Shown one piece after another: positions 48,375-59,814 of a DNA stretch of 64,000 nucleotides. The notes beneath the pieces were generated by a model. The model saw only the letters and a program-made list of their open reading frames with translations, did no database searches and was not told the origin of the DNA. Position numbers and translations under genes: made by a program. Numbering within the stretch: position 1 is the first letter of the stretch; the number at the start of each line of letters is the position of its first letter. The stretch is from NCBI GenBank assembly GCA_910592205.1, contig CAJVPJ010000015.1, positions 17,134-81,133 on the forward strand, given 5' to 3'. The DNA comes from Paraglomus occultum (taxonomy: Eukaryota > Glomeromycota > Glomeromycetes > Paraglomerales > Paraglomeraceae).

Positions 48375-51332
48375 TCAATTCCCTCCAGCTTGCGATCTCA
48401 ACCTTTCTCTGATTGTTTCATCATACCATTTAGCATACACTTCCCTATTATACCTCCCGAGTATACGAATCTTTTTGCTCAACGCCTCCAGTTCCTTTGC
48501 GACAGAAGCAACGCCGTACTGCGCCAATAATTCCGGTTTGGGGAACTGTCCACTTTGTAAATGCGTCTTTACGATTGTCTGCACTCTACGAGAAAGTAAA
48601 GAGTATACCTTATCATTCTGCGAGAGCGTTTTGGAAACCATAGAGTTAATGAGAGCTTGAGTTTCAGGAGTCATTTTAGGGAAATGATTTGAAACCTCGG
48701 CAGAGAGATTATCAATGGTCATGTCACCATCGCTCAGAAGGATGAATAGGCGGTCCTTTAAAGTCTCGAGATCGGTAACATTCGGCTGTTGGGATGCGGT
48801 GGCAATATTTTTAGTCAACATAATTAATGCAGCAACTATAGTGACCATTTGACTCTCGTTCTGGAAATTCCATAACCGTTCGACGTCGAGCAGGAAAGTT
48901 TCCGGACAATTGTTTCTCCCTATCTGAGTAGGTTGGAAAATAAGGGAAATAAACGCATCATCAAAGACTTGATCGAATTTGATACCATGATTGTGCCTAT
49001 GTTGAGGAAGGTTGACTCTCTCCGGATTGCGCTCAGCAGCAGTGCGCAGTAGCGCATCAACAGTAGGATAAAGCCAAGCCTTCGTCCGCTCCAGACTCAA
49101 TTTCCCCGCAACCAAAGCCGATTCGAATTTTTCACGTTCATATTCTACGGCTTGTTCTTTCAAATATGGTCTGATCAATTTGACTTGATAATTCAGCAAA
49201 TCTAGTTTCATCATGTCTAAGAGTTCAAATATGTGTTGAAAGATTTCGGCAAGATCAGTCATTTCTTTGAGAGATTTAATTTGTTCGTCGCGTACAGGAG
49301 CGCAGATTTGAAGCATGAGATCGATAATGAACGTTATGCAGTTACGAATGTCATAGACACCAACATTGATTTGTTGAGCGATCAAGTCGATATCGAGTAC
49401 TTCTTCGATAGTATTGTAAAGCGAGGAGCGAGGGGGTACTATTTCTTGAAGTGTCTGTCGTTGTCAGCGGCACAAAGTGATTTGTTAGGCAACTATCCGA
49501 ACAAGTTGAGAATAGAACAGCACAACGCGTGGTTGTTTACATACCTGCTTGATATCTTTCATTAGACTAGGAATCCACTTGTCATATCGCCCTTGCTCAA
49601 AGTCCTCCCTAGCAGTATCAAGAAGCGCTTTAGTAGTCATGGCTCTTACACGCTCCTCCAACTCTGTTCTCTTCTGCGGTTTCAATTCGAAATCAGGATC
49701 AATAATGATTTCGTGTGCCAACTTTTCGTTACTAAGCCCAGCACCATAACCCCCAAAACTCTGTATGATTGTTTGCAAGTTATTGTTCGCTTCATGAATA
49801 TTATTCGACACTGGCGAGGATGAAATGGACGAAGAACCTGTGCCATTTAATGATGGTGATACCGACGGCGAGTGTGATGCAGATGATGGTAAATTGGGTG
49901 AAGGCGAAGGAGAAGACGAAGAAGGGGCAGGCGAAACGGCCACTTGTCTCGGAGGCACAGTTAAATCGTCATCTCTATCAGACCAATCACCCGATTCGTG
50001 ATTGACACTCCTTTTAACGGTATCGTTTCCGAATCCAGATTCGTCATTGTCCTTGGGCATCTTCTCTCTTAATTGCCGAAGGGCATTCTCTAAACGCACC
50101 ATCGCGGCATCACCACCCAGATTCCTAACCTTTCGTCTGATTTCTTCCTGTTGGAAGACAATATTAGGTCGCCACTCTGTCTCAGCATTTGCTTGGCTCT
50201 TAACAGTGTTCCACAACTTTTCGTAATCCAAATAGTGAGCAATCAGGTTAGATGCCAGTTTTTCTGAATCCCTTGTTTTCCAAGTGTTGAAGGCGTTGTA
50301 GTAGGCATCCCAGTCGTAAAGGAATTTGACAAGTGAAGAATATTGTATTTTGCCCGAAGTTGTGACAGAGACTTCGTCTACCCAACGCTCAAAATGAGCC
50401 AACATACTTCTAGCGCTGCTCAATAGTTCCTACAAGACGATAACGCCATCAAGTTTTAATTATGTTATGACGTATATACACCATCTCACAACCTCACTTA
50501 CAGTTTCATGTGGTCCCATATCAACAAGTATTTCCCCCGTATGTGCTGTAACCATATATGCACTAAGGAATACTCTCGCAAAGTTCTTATATTTCTTAGA
50601 ACCAGAAGTTAAAGACGAAACCTTTCTGATGCGTGCCAGCAACTTTGAAGTCGCTTGGATAACCGCCGGTTTCTGCAATAATGCTACGACATCTCCAAAC
50701 GACGTACATTCGACCGCATGCGCGTTTATCCCAAACTTCCTGAATGCTTTCACGCAAGGCATCAATCGATTATATCTCCAAATTCCTTGAATGAAAACAG
50801 CAGCCTCTTCTCGATTCATAGGAACATTGATGTTACTTCCAGTAGTCTTTGTCTTTGAAGCACTCAAAAGTCTTGCCCTCCTAGCAGCCGTCGCTTTCTG
50901 TCGTCTTTCCATGTCTTTCCTTCTTCGATCGGTTTTCTCTTGATTCTTCAACTGTTGCATTCTCGCAACTTCTTTACATCTGGCTACTTCTTGTGCGGCT
51001 TGTTCGACTAACTTTTGTAAAATCAAATTCCTGTTCTTCTCTGCCATGCGAAGGGTAGTCTGAATTTGGGATCGTTTGGCCGAGGAGTCACGCAAAGCTC
51101 TTTGATGTTGTTTGTCAAGGACATCTTTAACGTGAAGAAACTGGCGAGCAAGTTTAAGACGACGAGCTTCGAGGATCGCTTCACGTTTCAAGTGAGCTTC
51201 TGCTGGAGAAAGTGGAAGGTTTGAAGAATAAACGGGGGAAGATTTCTTGGAGCGCATGCGTTTCTCCAAGTGGAAAGGCCTTTTACTTGCATGGTGTAAA
51301 GGCAAGACGTCAATTACATAGAAGCCGGGCAT
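48375..51332 (-). CDS. SOK1: SOK1 / TCP11-family protein
   Basis: SOK1 was found as a suppressor of reduced PKA signalling in yeast; the TCP11 family has no known enzymatic activity. Exons 51332-50502, 50429-49545 and 49454-48375 join in phase 0 to 931 aa. The N-terminus has a basic coiled coil (SPAEAHLKREAILEARRLKL, KRSQIQTTLRMAEKNRNLIL) with an IQ-like segment (AAVFIQGIWRYNRL). The middle holds a Ser/Pro-rich low-complexity region (APSSSSPSPSPNLPSSASHS). The TCP11 core runs from VPPRSSLYNTIEEVLDIDL, through DIRNCITFIIDLMLQICAPV and YLKEQAVEYEREKF. An upstream in-frame ATG at 51419 is possible; the start at 51332 (MPGFYVIDVLPLHH) is preferred because the upstream residues are AT-driven. Confidence 0.88.
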
Positions 51333-52620
51333 TGTTAAAGCTGTTTGGTAGTGCAGAGTGTCAAAATATATTACAGTCAGCGTATGTTTGATTACAAATG
51401 AATCATTAATAAAATGCATGTGTATTCTGGTATAAATGGTACATTCTTAATTGTATATTTGTCACAACGACATTCTTCTAGACTCTATACTCAGAACAAA
51501 GGTACTTACTAGACTGAAGGTATTATATAGAGTTCTTGGCAGTCTAAATGGCACACTAAGCTATTAACAGAATACAGCGAAAAGTTAGCCGTTGTAACGA
51601 GACCAGTAGTTACAATTACGTTCCACCCAAAAATGAAATTTGTTTTTAGATACATTATATAAACAGTAGGTCTGTCCACCATTTTGTTACAAGAAATTGC
51701 AGCTTCATTGCAATTTCTCAAGCTGAAGGCTTCAAGCATTCGAGACTACCGATATAGTAAGCAATACATACTTATAACAAATAGTATAGAATACAAACTT
51801 TAAATAACCAAGTCTTGCACCAACGTTCTCTTTCTGTATAAATAGATTAAGATGTGTTCTTAAACTGCGAGACGAGAAGATCGACTTTGACTTTGTCAAC
51901 GGATCGACCATTTTATCATGAATTCACATTCAGTTGCACAGTGAACCAATTTGTAGGCGCAATGATGCAATGAGTCGATCATCCATTATTTTAGTCGCAG
52001 CCGCAGACATTAAAATAAAAAGGTCTTTATATTTACCACATATCAATGGATTATTTCGAAGAGTTTCATTGCAAATGGAGAGTTTCCGCCATAATAAAAG
52101 AAAGTTATTTTGTAGACATGTTTAAAAAAGATGATGACTACCGCGATTTACGTTTGGAATAAGAAACTATCTATTCTCAAGCTCAAGCAGATAATTTATC
52201 GGAGTATAACGCATAAACGGATGCATGTCTAAAGCGAAGCAGATCTCTAGGCGATTTCATTGGTCAAATCCAGCCCATAAAACTGGTCACGTTCTGCTCC
52301 GCTTTAGCTAATGTGGGGGGTCTGATTGTTCTTATGAGTGATTGAATTCTATGACGTCATAAACATTGTGGCTCGCAGTAGTTTCATTGACGATTACAAA
52401 TTTATACTAATGAAGATCATACACGGAGATGCAAGTTGCACATATTAATATACGATAGTAAACTTACGACTGGCAATATTCAATCTAAGATCTCTAATGT
52501 CTTCTCCACCGATAGACATCGAGTCCAGTAGTCTCTAGCATTCGGTATATGAATATGCTGAGTTACGTCTTAATCCGTTATATATATACGAACGATTATC
52601 CAGCAATTTCTTAATTAATT
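51333..52620. other. Intergenic
   Basis: Holds the SOK1 upstream region. Several short frames lack any feature. A partial inverted pair around AGCGAAGCAGATCT / CTGCTCCGCTTTAGCTAATG (about 52230-52310) suggests a degraded foldback. Confidence 0.45.
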
Positions 52621-52919
52621 ATGTCATCCGGAAGACGTTTCAGGGCGACGGCGGTAAATGCATTGTGTCTCTTTCTTGTATTGCCAGAATACCTGAACAA
52701 GCAAGTTGGCGGGGCTTGCATCAGTAGCGACAGTAGCCGACGGGTTTGCGAACGTCTGATGGAAGCAAAGATAGGACGAGTGGAAAAGAGAATAAACGGG
52801 GTGGAAAACGGATCGACGGGGTAGAAAACCGTCTCGAAAAACGTCTCGACAAGGTCGAGCAAAAGTTTGAAGGAAAACTTAATGACAAGGATCTTGTAGC
52901 TGTGACATTGGCGGTATAG
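52621..52919 (+). pseudogene. Coiled-coil protein ORF broken by a one-base frameshift
   Basis: From ATG 52621 the frame reads SSGRRFRATAVNALCLFLVL, PEYLNKQVGGACISSDSSRR, then a heptad segment MEAKIGRVEKRINGVEN, and stops at 52824. The same heptad pattern (RIDGVENRLEKRLDKVEQKF) continues without a break in the next frame from about 52808 to a stop at 52919. The shift maps to a run of four A bases after GTGG near 52804, where five would keep the frame. This is either a real inactivating deletion or a homopolymer error in the sequence. The function is unknown; a short hydrophobic stretch (ALCLFLVLPEYL) precedes the coil. Confidence 0.6.
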
Positions 52920-54681
52920 TATTATTATTATGAGAATATAGTACTTATTGATTGCAAATGGCCAGTGGTGAACGAATTACAGTATTTACTGTGTCTGAAA
53001 AGTTTTGACAATATATTTATTTTTCGAACTGTACATAATAACTTTAAAATAAATTATAACATTCCTTCAAAATACTCTCCATCTATTTCTACTCAATGTT
53101 TCGACTCTGCAGTAATTTCCAAATATAAAAATCAAGTGGTAGAAATCAAATTGATATTAATTGTTGCAGCGCAACAAGTATTATAGAGGTCTTCAACATT
53201 CTTTTTTATTATGGGAAACAGAAGTATCACAGGATACAGGAAGCCAGATATAAACTGAAGGAAGATGTGGCATGAATTAAACTTCTTTAAGTAACTATTA
53301 ACTACAGTGCCTTGTGAAGGGATGCATTGTCATAATGAAGAATCACCTGACATATGGAATCCATTTACTGAGATCAAGTTGACTATGTCAATTGTTTTGT
53401 AATAGTAAAGGTCTCCTAACTAATAAACCGGATAATAAAAAACTAAATAGATTGTCAATTGCTTCTTTTTCTGCTGTGAATCATATTATAATAGATAGGT
53501 GATATTGTTGCGGTCGGCGTATTTAATTAGGGAGATTTATGGGAGAGCGAACTGTAGGCGATTCGGCCGCCAGGGGAATCTGATTCAATAGCTCAGCTAT
53601 CGCCGCCCTTACTACAACGACAGTATCAACTAAGACTGAATGCTAAGCTACAGTGACGTTTCTTATTAACTAATTATGCGCGCTTCCTAATCCCTATACG
53701 TAACGTAGTCCAACGTTCGTATCCAAGTAAGGGAATCTACGAATAATATTAACAACTATAGAATCGAAGGGGAAATATCCTTTAATAAACAGGGCGATGT
53801 TCGATTTGGTATTTGACATATTGGTCACGTGGTTGATAAGTCCTCTCGTCCATGTATAATTGACTTTACATGGTTAATTGGGACGTTGATCCTAATTCGG
53901 AAGTTGTGTTTGTAAATTTTATCTATATAGGGCAATGCAAAATTTGCATGTGAACTCAATTATTGCAAAGTTTTTCGTTGGTCAGAATACAGTTGTGTCA
54001 CAATAACAGACGCATGACCTGCCATTTGTAAGAGACGCGCCCGTAACATGATATGATTCAAAAATACACTCTCAAACAAGCTGCTTTTCAAAACGCAGCT
54101 ATTACTTTTGAAGAACTGCCATCACTAAATAACACCAGAAGGAAGTTTTACCGCGCGAAGCATTTGATAAAACCCATTACCTATCAGACACAGGTACTAT
54201 ACCCAGACCAGTCAAATAGCAATTTTTTATTTATGTTATGATGATGTTACAACAGATGAGCTTCGTTAATATGGTTGGTCACTGCTGAAAGCTGGGAAAT
54301 ACCGACCCGGAAGAGCGATATCTTTAGGGACGCCTCGAGGTGTCGAGGGTACTGCTCCCCCCTGGCTGTGCGTGACTATTTTATATTTAGCCAAATGATA
54401 GTAGCTTATGTACTTCACTGAAAATTGGTACAGTGGAAATAACATAATTATGTTATTTCCACTTAGTATAGGTTATTCCCCCTCATCTATGACGTGTAGA
54501 TTGCAAAATTCAAGTCATTCGAGTGATGGGTAGATCGTAAAATTCAAGTCACTTGAGCAATTATATATCCCTAGACGTGATGTGTATATTGTGTTTGTAT
54601 CGTCATTCGAAAGTCACCAAGGTGTGTATTGTGGCTTGACGTGTAATTCTATTTTTTACGTCACTTAAATGACGACTGTGG
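52920..54681. other. Gene-poor region at the left side of the virus-like element
   Basis: It contains a GC-richer patch at 53505-53700, a 62-codon + strand frame without motif at 54053-54241, the 32-bp palindrome at 54432-54463, and degenerate direct repeats (GATTGCAAAATTCAAGTCA / GATCGTAAAATTCAAGTCA, about 54500-54555). The left end of the element probably lies in this stretch but I could not define it. Confidence 0.45.
54432..54463. repeat. Perfect 32-bp palindrome
   Basis: The half-site AGTGGAAATAACATAA is followed directly by its exact reverse complement, with no spacer. It could extrude as a cruciform. It lies about 220 bp from the 3' end of the first zinc-protein gene of the element. 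Confidence 0.95.
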
Positions 54682-55005
54682 CTAATTTTTGTCGTCACTC
54701 ATAATGTATGCTGGTTTAGTAATCATGGCCGATTTCTGTCGTTGGCTCACATAGGCAAAAAAATATATCTGACGATGCATCCAATTATATATCGTCATTG
54801 TGGACCCGGTTTTCTTTAAGCACTTCTGATATTGATATCGAGATCGATAATTACCAGCGTGCATTATACATGCGTCATATTTAGAAAAAGTTAACTTACC
54901 ACACTTTTTACATGGTGTACACATAGAAGAATTCCTGTGAACATGACAGTCTTCAACTTCATATTCCTCGTTGTATACTTCTTCGTCACCAAATAGATCA
55001 ATCAT
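54682..55005 (-). CDS. Small zinc-binding protein A (element-encoded)
   Basis: Intronless, 107 aa. An acidic N-terminus (MIDLFGDEEVYNEEYEVEDC) precedes the module CKKCGKLTFSKYDACIMH, with spacing C-x2-C-x10-C-x2-H, then an Arg/Tyr/Lys-rich helix (NYRSRYQYQKCLKK). The same module with the same spacing occurs in the protein at 55735-56046, so the two are paralogs. Zinc binding is inferred from spacing; a DNA- or RNA-binding role is plausible. No named family recognised. Confidence 0.7.
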   Translation of the reverse strand: MIDLFGDEEVYNEEYEVEDCHVHRNSSMCTPCKKCGKLTFSKYDACIMHAGNYRSRYQYQKCLKKTGSTMTIYNWMHRQIYFFAYVSQRQKSAMITKPAYIMSDDKN

Positions 55006-55269
55006 ATCTATGCTAAATTCTTTAACGATATATACCGCATAGAATATTTAATAGAAAAAATAATGCAATCCGGACATGCTATATGTATGCTATCTGGTTA
55101 TGCTATCGATTAATGCTACCAAATATGTATGCTAGGTATATCACGTAAATGCTATCGGGTATATGTTACCCGAAAACATGCCCGCTCATATACCCGATTA
55201 TATACTTTGACGACGGTGTAGTAAAAAAGTGGGTTAACTTCGACTAAATATATAAGAAGACGGGTATAT

Positions 55270-55340
55270 AATTATAAATAAATCTAATGTTACCTATCCG
55301 AAAACATACCCGAAAACATACCCGAAAACATATCATTAGA
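55270..55340. repeat. Short direct repeats, CCGAAAACATA
   Basis: Three consecutive near-identical units (CCGAAAACATA plus C/T) lie at about 55296-55332, with a fourth copy at about 55169-55180. Related inverted GGGTATAT and ATACCCG words lie between them (55155-55260). They sit in the gap between the two zinc-protein genes. Confidence 0.8.
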
Positions 55341-55469
55341 AGGGTATTCTTCTTCCATTTTTATCTTGTCCCTAGTTGACCCTAGCTCGATCCTAGTTGA
55401 AATTTTACTAGGGCCACTACTAAGACTGGCTTTTTGACTTTCTGGAGCTGTTTGGTTTCTTTTTTATCT

Positions 55470-55657
55470 TTGTCCCTAGTAACCCTAGTGTCCTTAAGAA
55501 AAATAAGATTCTAAAAAAAAAAACATTACTCCATGGTATCTACTATATATAATAAATAATATGTATATACATATAACACATATGTATGATAAACAAAGAA
55601 AAATAAAAAGTAAGAAACTCGAAATTTTGCTAAGTCCACTAGGGTTACTAGGGACAA
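55470..55657. repeat. Perfect 21-bp inverted repeat in a CCCTAG-rich segment
   Basis: The arm at 55470-55490 (TTGTCCCTAGTAACCCTAGT and one more base) has an exact reverse complement at 55637-55657. They are separated by 146 bp. Further GTCCCTAG and GACCCTAG words lie at 55366-55395. The segment lies between the two zinc-protein genes and could form a long stem-loop. Confidence 0.9.
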
Positions 55658-55734
55658 CTATTCGAAAAAAGCTTCCATGATCTGAAAATTATTAAATTGC
55701 TGGTCTTACTTCCGACCCCAGCGATATTTTTTTT

Positions 55735-56046
55735 CTAGGGCAAGTTTTTTCTAGGGACAATGGACAACAATTTAGTTTCATCAAGGATCCGTGTCAACGA
55801 CTCTATCGTTTGCCCGTTCTGTACCATTTTAGATAGCTTATTCCGATAATAAAAGGCTTTAGCATGGCACTTATCTGCATGTAAATTACATAAGCTATAC
55901 TTAGAAGCAGTCGGTCTACCACATTCTAAACAGGGGACGCGTTGACGTCTTTTCCAATGAATAGCACATCCTTCTTGCCGATAGCAAGGCCGACCACAGA
56001 TCTTCCCCCCATTAGTAAGATACTGACAAATATAAGTTCCTGTCAT
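55735..56046 (-). CDS. Small zinc-binding protein B (element-encoded)
   Basis: Intronless, 103 aa. It has two cysteine/histidine modules: ICQYLTNGGKICGRPC...CAIH, then CLECGRPTASKYSLCNLH. The second has the same C-x2-C-x10-C-x2-H spacing and the shared GR/K-x-T-x-SKY core as protein A. A basic helical tail (CHAKAFYYRNKLSKMVQNG) follows. It is transcribed divergently from the DNA polymerase gene, with 131 bp between the starts, suggesting co-regulation. Confidence 0.72.
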   Translation of the reverse strand: MTGTYICQYLTNGGKICGRPCYRQEGCAIHWKRRQRVPCLECGRPTASKYSLCNLHADKCHAKAFYYRNKLSKMVQNGQTIESLTRILDETKLLSIVPRKNLP

Positions 56047-56177
56047 TGATTATTATTTATTGAAACTTACTTGGTTCCGTATAATATTATCTCAGGTGAA
56101 AAAATTCAATAATTATTTTCGATTTAAACTTTTTTATCAGGGTAATATATTACAAAAACAACCTGACTATACCAACT
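56047..56177. promoter_or_regulatory. Compact divergent promoter between zinc protein B and DNA polymerase
   Basis: 131 AT-rich bases separate the two divergent start codons, too short for two independent typical promoters. No exact motif is assigned. Confidence 0.4.
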
Positions 56178-59100
56178 ATGAGTACCCAAAAAATCCAAGA
56201 AACCATCGATCACGCGCCAGCAGAGTCAGAAGCGTCACTTTTTAGACCAGAGAGCCCAGAAAACTCTGAAAATTTCGAGCCAGAAATAGAGGAAGAAAAT
56301 AACGGGGCCTTCTACCACCGGGGGGCGAAAGCTTTTCCTCAATCACAGATTTCGGAAAATAAAAACTTAGAAAAAGGTCAACTTATCCGATATTCTGGTG
56401 AAAATTACTTAACAGGATTACCAACTCGTGATAATATAATTGCAGAAAATGATGAGGGTTTGTCTGTAATTCTTAATGATGCTTTGGCTAAACGAGAGGA
56501 AATCCCTTTCATGGCTGTCGATTTTGAGGGTTCATCAGAAAAAATAGGAGAAAAAAATCATTATGTTTTACGTCTTTACGGCGCTCTCATCAATGGTCAA
56601 AAAGCAGTTACTCTTACAGGATCCAGATTTTCTTTGATATACTTGTACCCGATAATGAATCTGTGGATGATTCTAAAATAAAAATAGATGAAATTCTCTG
56701 TAATACTGTAAACAGTTATAAAATAGAACATATTAAGGCATTCCCATTGCAAGGTTATAATATAGAAAAAAAGGCATATTTACGAATTTTTACACTCGGT
56801 AGTGGGGATAGGAAGAAAGCTCTCCAAGCTATCCAAGATAATAATTTCGAAACTGCTTCAGATGATATGTTCTCATTCCACCGTAAAATAGCTAGAGAAA
56901 ATGGAATTGCGATTTCTGGTTGGTCTATGCTAAGCAAGTATAGATACAAAAAACATTCCCACTATACACACGATTTTCGAGTTTCTGTAAATGATTTTCG
57001 ACTAGTAGAAGATCTAAAAATGATAAATGACCGTTTCCCGATTTCAGCACTCATGAGAGATCGTACGCTTATCCTTACATGGGACATAGAGACGCAGTCG
57101 CGAGAGTTGGGTGAATTTGCTGAAATACATGATGAAGAAAGTATCGTATTTATGATTTGTATGACTTTGCATTGGAAAGACGATCCCAGACCGTTAAAAC
57201 AAATCTGTCTTGTCGACCTTGAAACTGCACCAGACCCACGATGGATAACAGTTATATGTGGAAATCAGACAAACTTACTAAAAGCGTTTGCATTGTGCTG
57301 GAAGGCCTTCATCCCTGATATTCAATTCGGATTTAGCGATTCCGAATATGATTGGCCATTTATCATGGAAAGAGCTTGCAGACTTAATCTTCTCGAATGG
57401 ATGTGGAAGCAAATGACGGGAAGCGTTAAACCATCTAAAGAAATTCAAAAATGGAATTATTATGGGAAAATAGGAGTAAACTTTAAAAATAGTTTTCAAA
57501 TCAAAAAAGGCGCCACCGATAATAATGAGGAAGAAAACGATAGAATACAATCGATTATAATCAAAATTGGCCCAGAAGATAATTATATTTCCACTTTTCT
57601 TAAAATACCGGGTTGTGTACCAATCGACGTACGTGCATGTTTTATGAAACTCTACCCTCGTGCGGAAGTTGATAAAAAAAGTTCACTTGCATTTTATTTA
57701 AAATTATGCGGACTCGACAGTAAAGCGGATATGCCATACAATAAAATGTGGAAAATCTATTCGAAAGCAAAAGAGAGTGTTTCCCTAAATAAATTACATC
57801 CTTCTACTGTACAAAATATGTGTGACGTAGCCCATTATTGCATTATAGATGCATTGCGCTGCCAGGAGCTTATGGTTAAGCGGAATGTAATTAATGACTA
57901 TAGGGAGGTTGCTTCTATAGCTTATGTATCTTTGTTCGATTCACATTATCGGGCAAATGGAATGAAGGTACGAAATCTTCTGGGAGCTTATGCCACTAAA
58001 CGTAATATACTATTTAGTACGAGACCGTGTAAAAATATAGAAAAAGGTGAATATCCTGGTGCATACGTATTTCCGCCTAAAAAAGGAATTGAGGCGAAGA
58101 GGCCTGTTACAGGATTGGATTTTGCATCTTTATATCCCAGTCTTATTATGGCTTATAATCTTTCTCCAGAAAAAATGATATTAACTCATAGCGAGGCGGA
58201 TATTGTACAAAAAAATAGAAATAACTTGCATAAGATTGAGTTTCCGTTTAATGACCGTATTATCCATGCTTGGTGTGTGAGACATGATAATCAATTCGAG
58301 AAGAAGGGCTTATATCCTATTGTATTAGAGGATCTATTCAACAAGAGAGTAAATCTTAAAGCGCAACTTGCCTTATTAGGAAAGAAAAAGGAACACCTCA
58401 GGAAAATGATAAGTTCGGTTAAAGAAAAAGGTAAAAAAATCCCAGAAAGCTTAAATTTAGAATATTTATCCATATGTTTCGATTATAATTGTTTAGATTC
58501 CAAGCAGTTCGCTTTAAAAGTATATATGAATACTTTTTACGGGGAAGCAGGAAACAGCAAATCTTCATTCTTTCTTCGTGAATTGGCTGGAGGAATCACT
58601 TCTGCGGGTCAATACAATATTAATCTTGTTGCTAAATTCGTATCCGGAAAAGGTTTCGGAATAAAATATGGCGATACCGATTCTTTATATCTTACCTCTC
58701 CAGATAAGTATTATGAAAAATGTGATAGAGCTTTTAATGAAAACCGGCTTTCTAAGGAAGAATACTGGTCTGAAATGGTTAAAATTACTATGGATGTGAT
58801 GAAAAAGTTGCGCGATCAAGTAAATGCTTATCTTAGGATAAAAAATGGCACATCTTTTCTTAAAATGGCGTACGAAGGGGTATTATTTCCTGTTTGCTTT
58901 ACTGGCAAAAAAAAATACTTCGGTGTAAAACATGAAGGAATTGTCAATTTCAAGCCAGATAATCTCTTTAAAAAAGGGATTGATACTGTAAAACAAGGCA
59001 AGTCTCAGCTTTTCAAATTTATCGGCGAAAAAATTATGTGGGAAGCTATGGATATAAATAATACACGATCAATCCATAAAATTGTTGAAGATACTCTTAG

Positions 59101-59557
59101 AGAGGCCAAACATAAACAATGGGACTTTAGTCAATTTATTGGAACGGCTACGTGGAAGCCTAAGAAAAAAAATATTCGTGTCCAGCATTTTATAGCTCGA
59201 ATGAAAGAAAAAAAATTAAATATCCCAGATCCCGGCGAACGCTTTAGTTACGTAGTAGTAAAAGGTGAGCGTTATCGCGACGAAAAGAGTCGATTAATAC
59301 CGTATAGAGTTAGTGATTATATGGAATATCCAGATTTCGCAAAAGAGCAGAATATGGAAATAAATATCGACCACTATTTAGAAAGTGTGTTGGGATTATG
59401 TGCGCGGTTCATTAATGAAGACGAGAAATATCAACCACCATCTTCACATAAAATTATGCAACTCGAAGATTCAGATGAAAAAGAAAAACAGATTGACGCA
59501 TATTCACAAAAAGAAGCTAAAAAATGGCTTACGAAATATATTAACGCCTTGAATTGA
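56178..59557 (+). CDS. Family B DNA polymerase with 3'-5' exonuclease, one frameshift
   Basis: Replicative-type DNA polymerase of the delta/NCLDV-like branch by motif layout. The N-terminal frame (from ATG 56178) and the main frame (open from before 56621 to 59557) belong to one protein of about 1,125 aa: the sense continues across a -1 shift at about 56619-56621, where one base appears missing. Motifs: Exo I LTWDIETQ (D-x-E), Exo II FSDSEYDWPF, Exo III YCIIDALRCQEL, Pol A DFASLYPSLIMAYNLSPEKM, Pol B KVYMNTFYGEAG, Pol C KYGDTDSLY, and KKKYFGVKHEG. The fingers insert GLYPIVLEDLFNKRVNLKAQ is as in cellular and large-virus enzymes. I see no obvious TPR1/TPR2 protein-priming inserts, so it is probably not a protein-primed enzyme like that of Polintons. 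Intronless. Catalytic residues are intact, so the frameshift is the only visible lesion. Confidence 0.9.
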
Positions 59558-59814
59558 TTGGCTGTGCTATTCCATATTGTTAAGTATTCTGGTTAGAATT
59601 GCGACACCCCAATAAGATACTTATACAATATTAATTAAATTTTTTCGTACATAAATAAATCCCAAGTTTAAATAGATAGTTCCTAACACCTAGCCCACGT
59701 ATCGCATAGCCGATCACTTTTTTACCTATATTTCATGTACGTCTCAATATAACGAATCACATAACCGCAATAATTAACAGGGCCACTCATGCAGCTTCAT
59801 TACATGATTGGAAT

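Noticed and set aside
54053-54241. 62-codon + strand ORF left of the element
   Set aside because: Begins with ATG but has no motif and no coding-like neighbours; kept only as a note.
53506-54254. Possible solo LTR (TGTTG...CAACA, about 750 bp)
   Set aside because: The ends have copia-like termini, but the flanking five bases (GATAT and GATGA) do not form a target-site duplication and no second copy is in the window.
53500-54700. tRNA or other structured RNA gene
   Set aside because: I looked for B-box-like GGTTCGANNCC and cloverleaf patterns here and elsewhere and found none convincing.
55360-55500. Telomere-like or subtelomeric repeat (CCCTAG words)
   Set aside because: The fungal telomere repeat is CCCTAA; these words are irregularly spaced and form an inverted repeat instead.
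56619-56623. Programmed frameshift within the DNA polymerase
   Set aside because: No X_XXY_YYZ heptamer or stop-adjacent slippery run exists here, unlike the Gag junctions; a simple indel is more likely.
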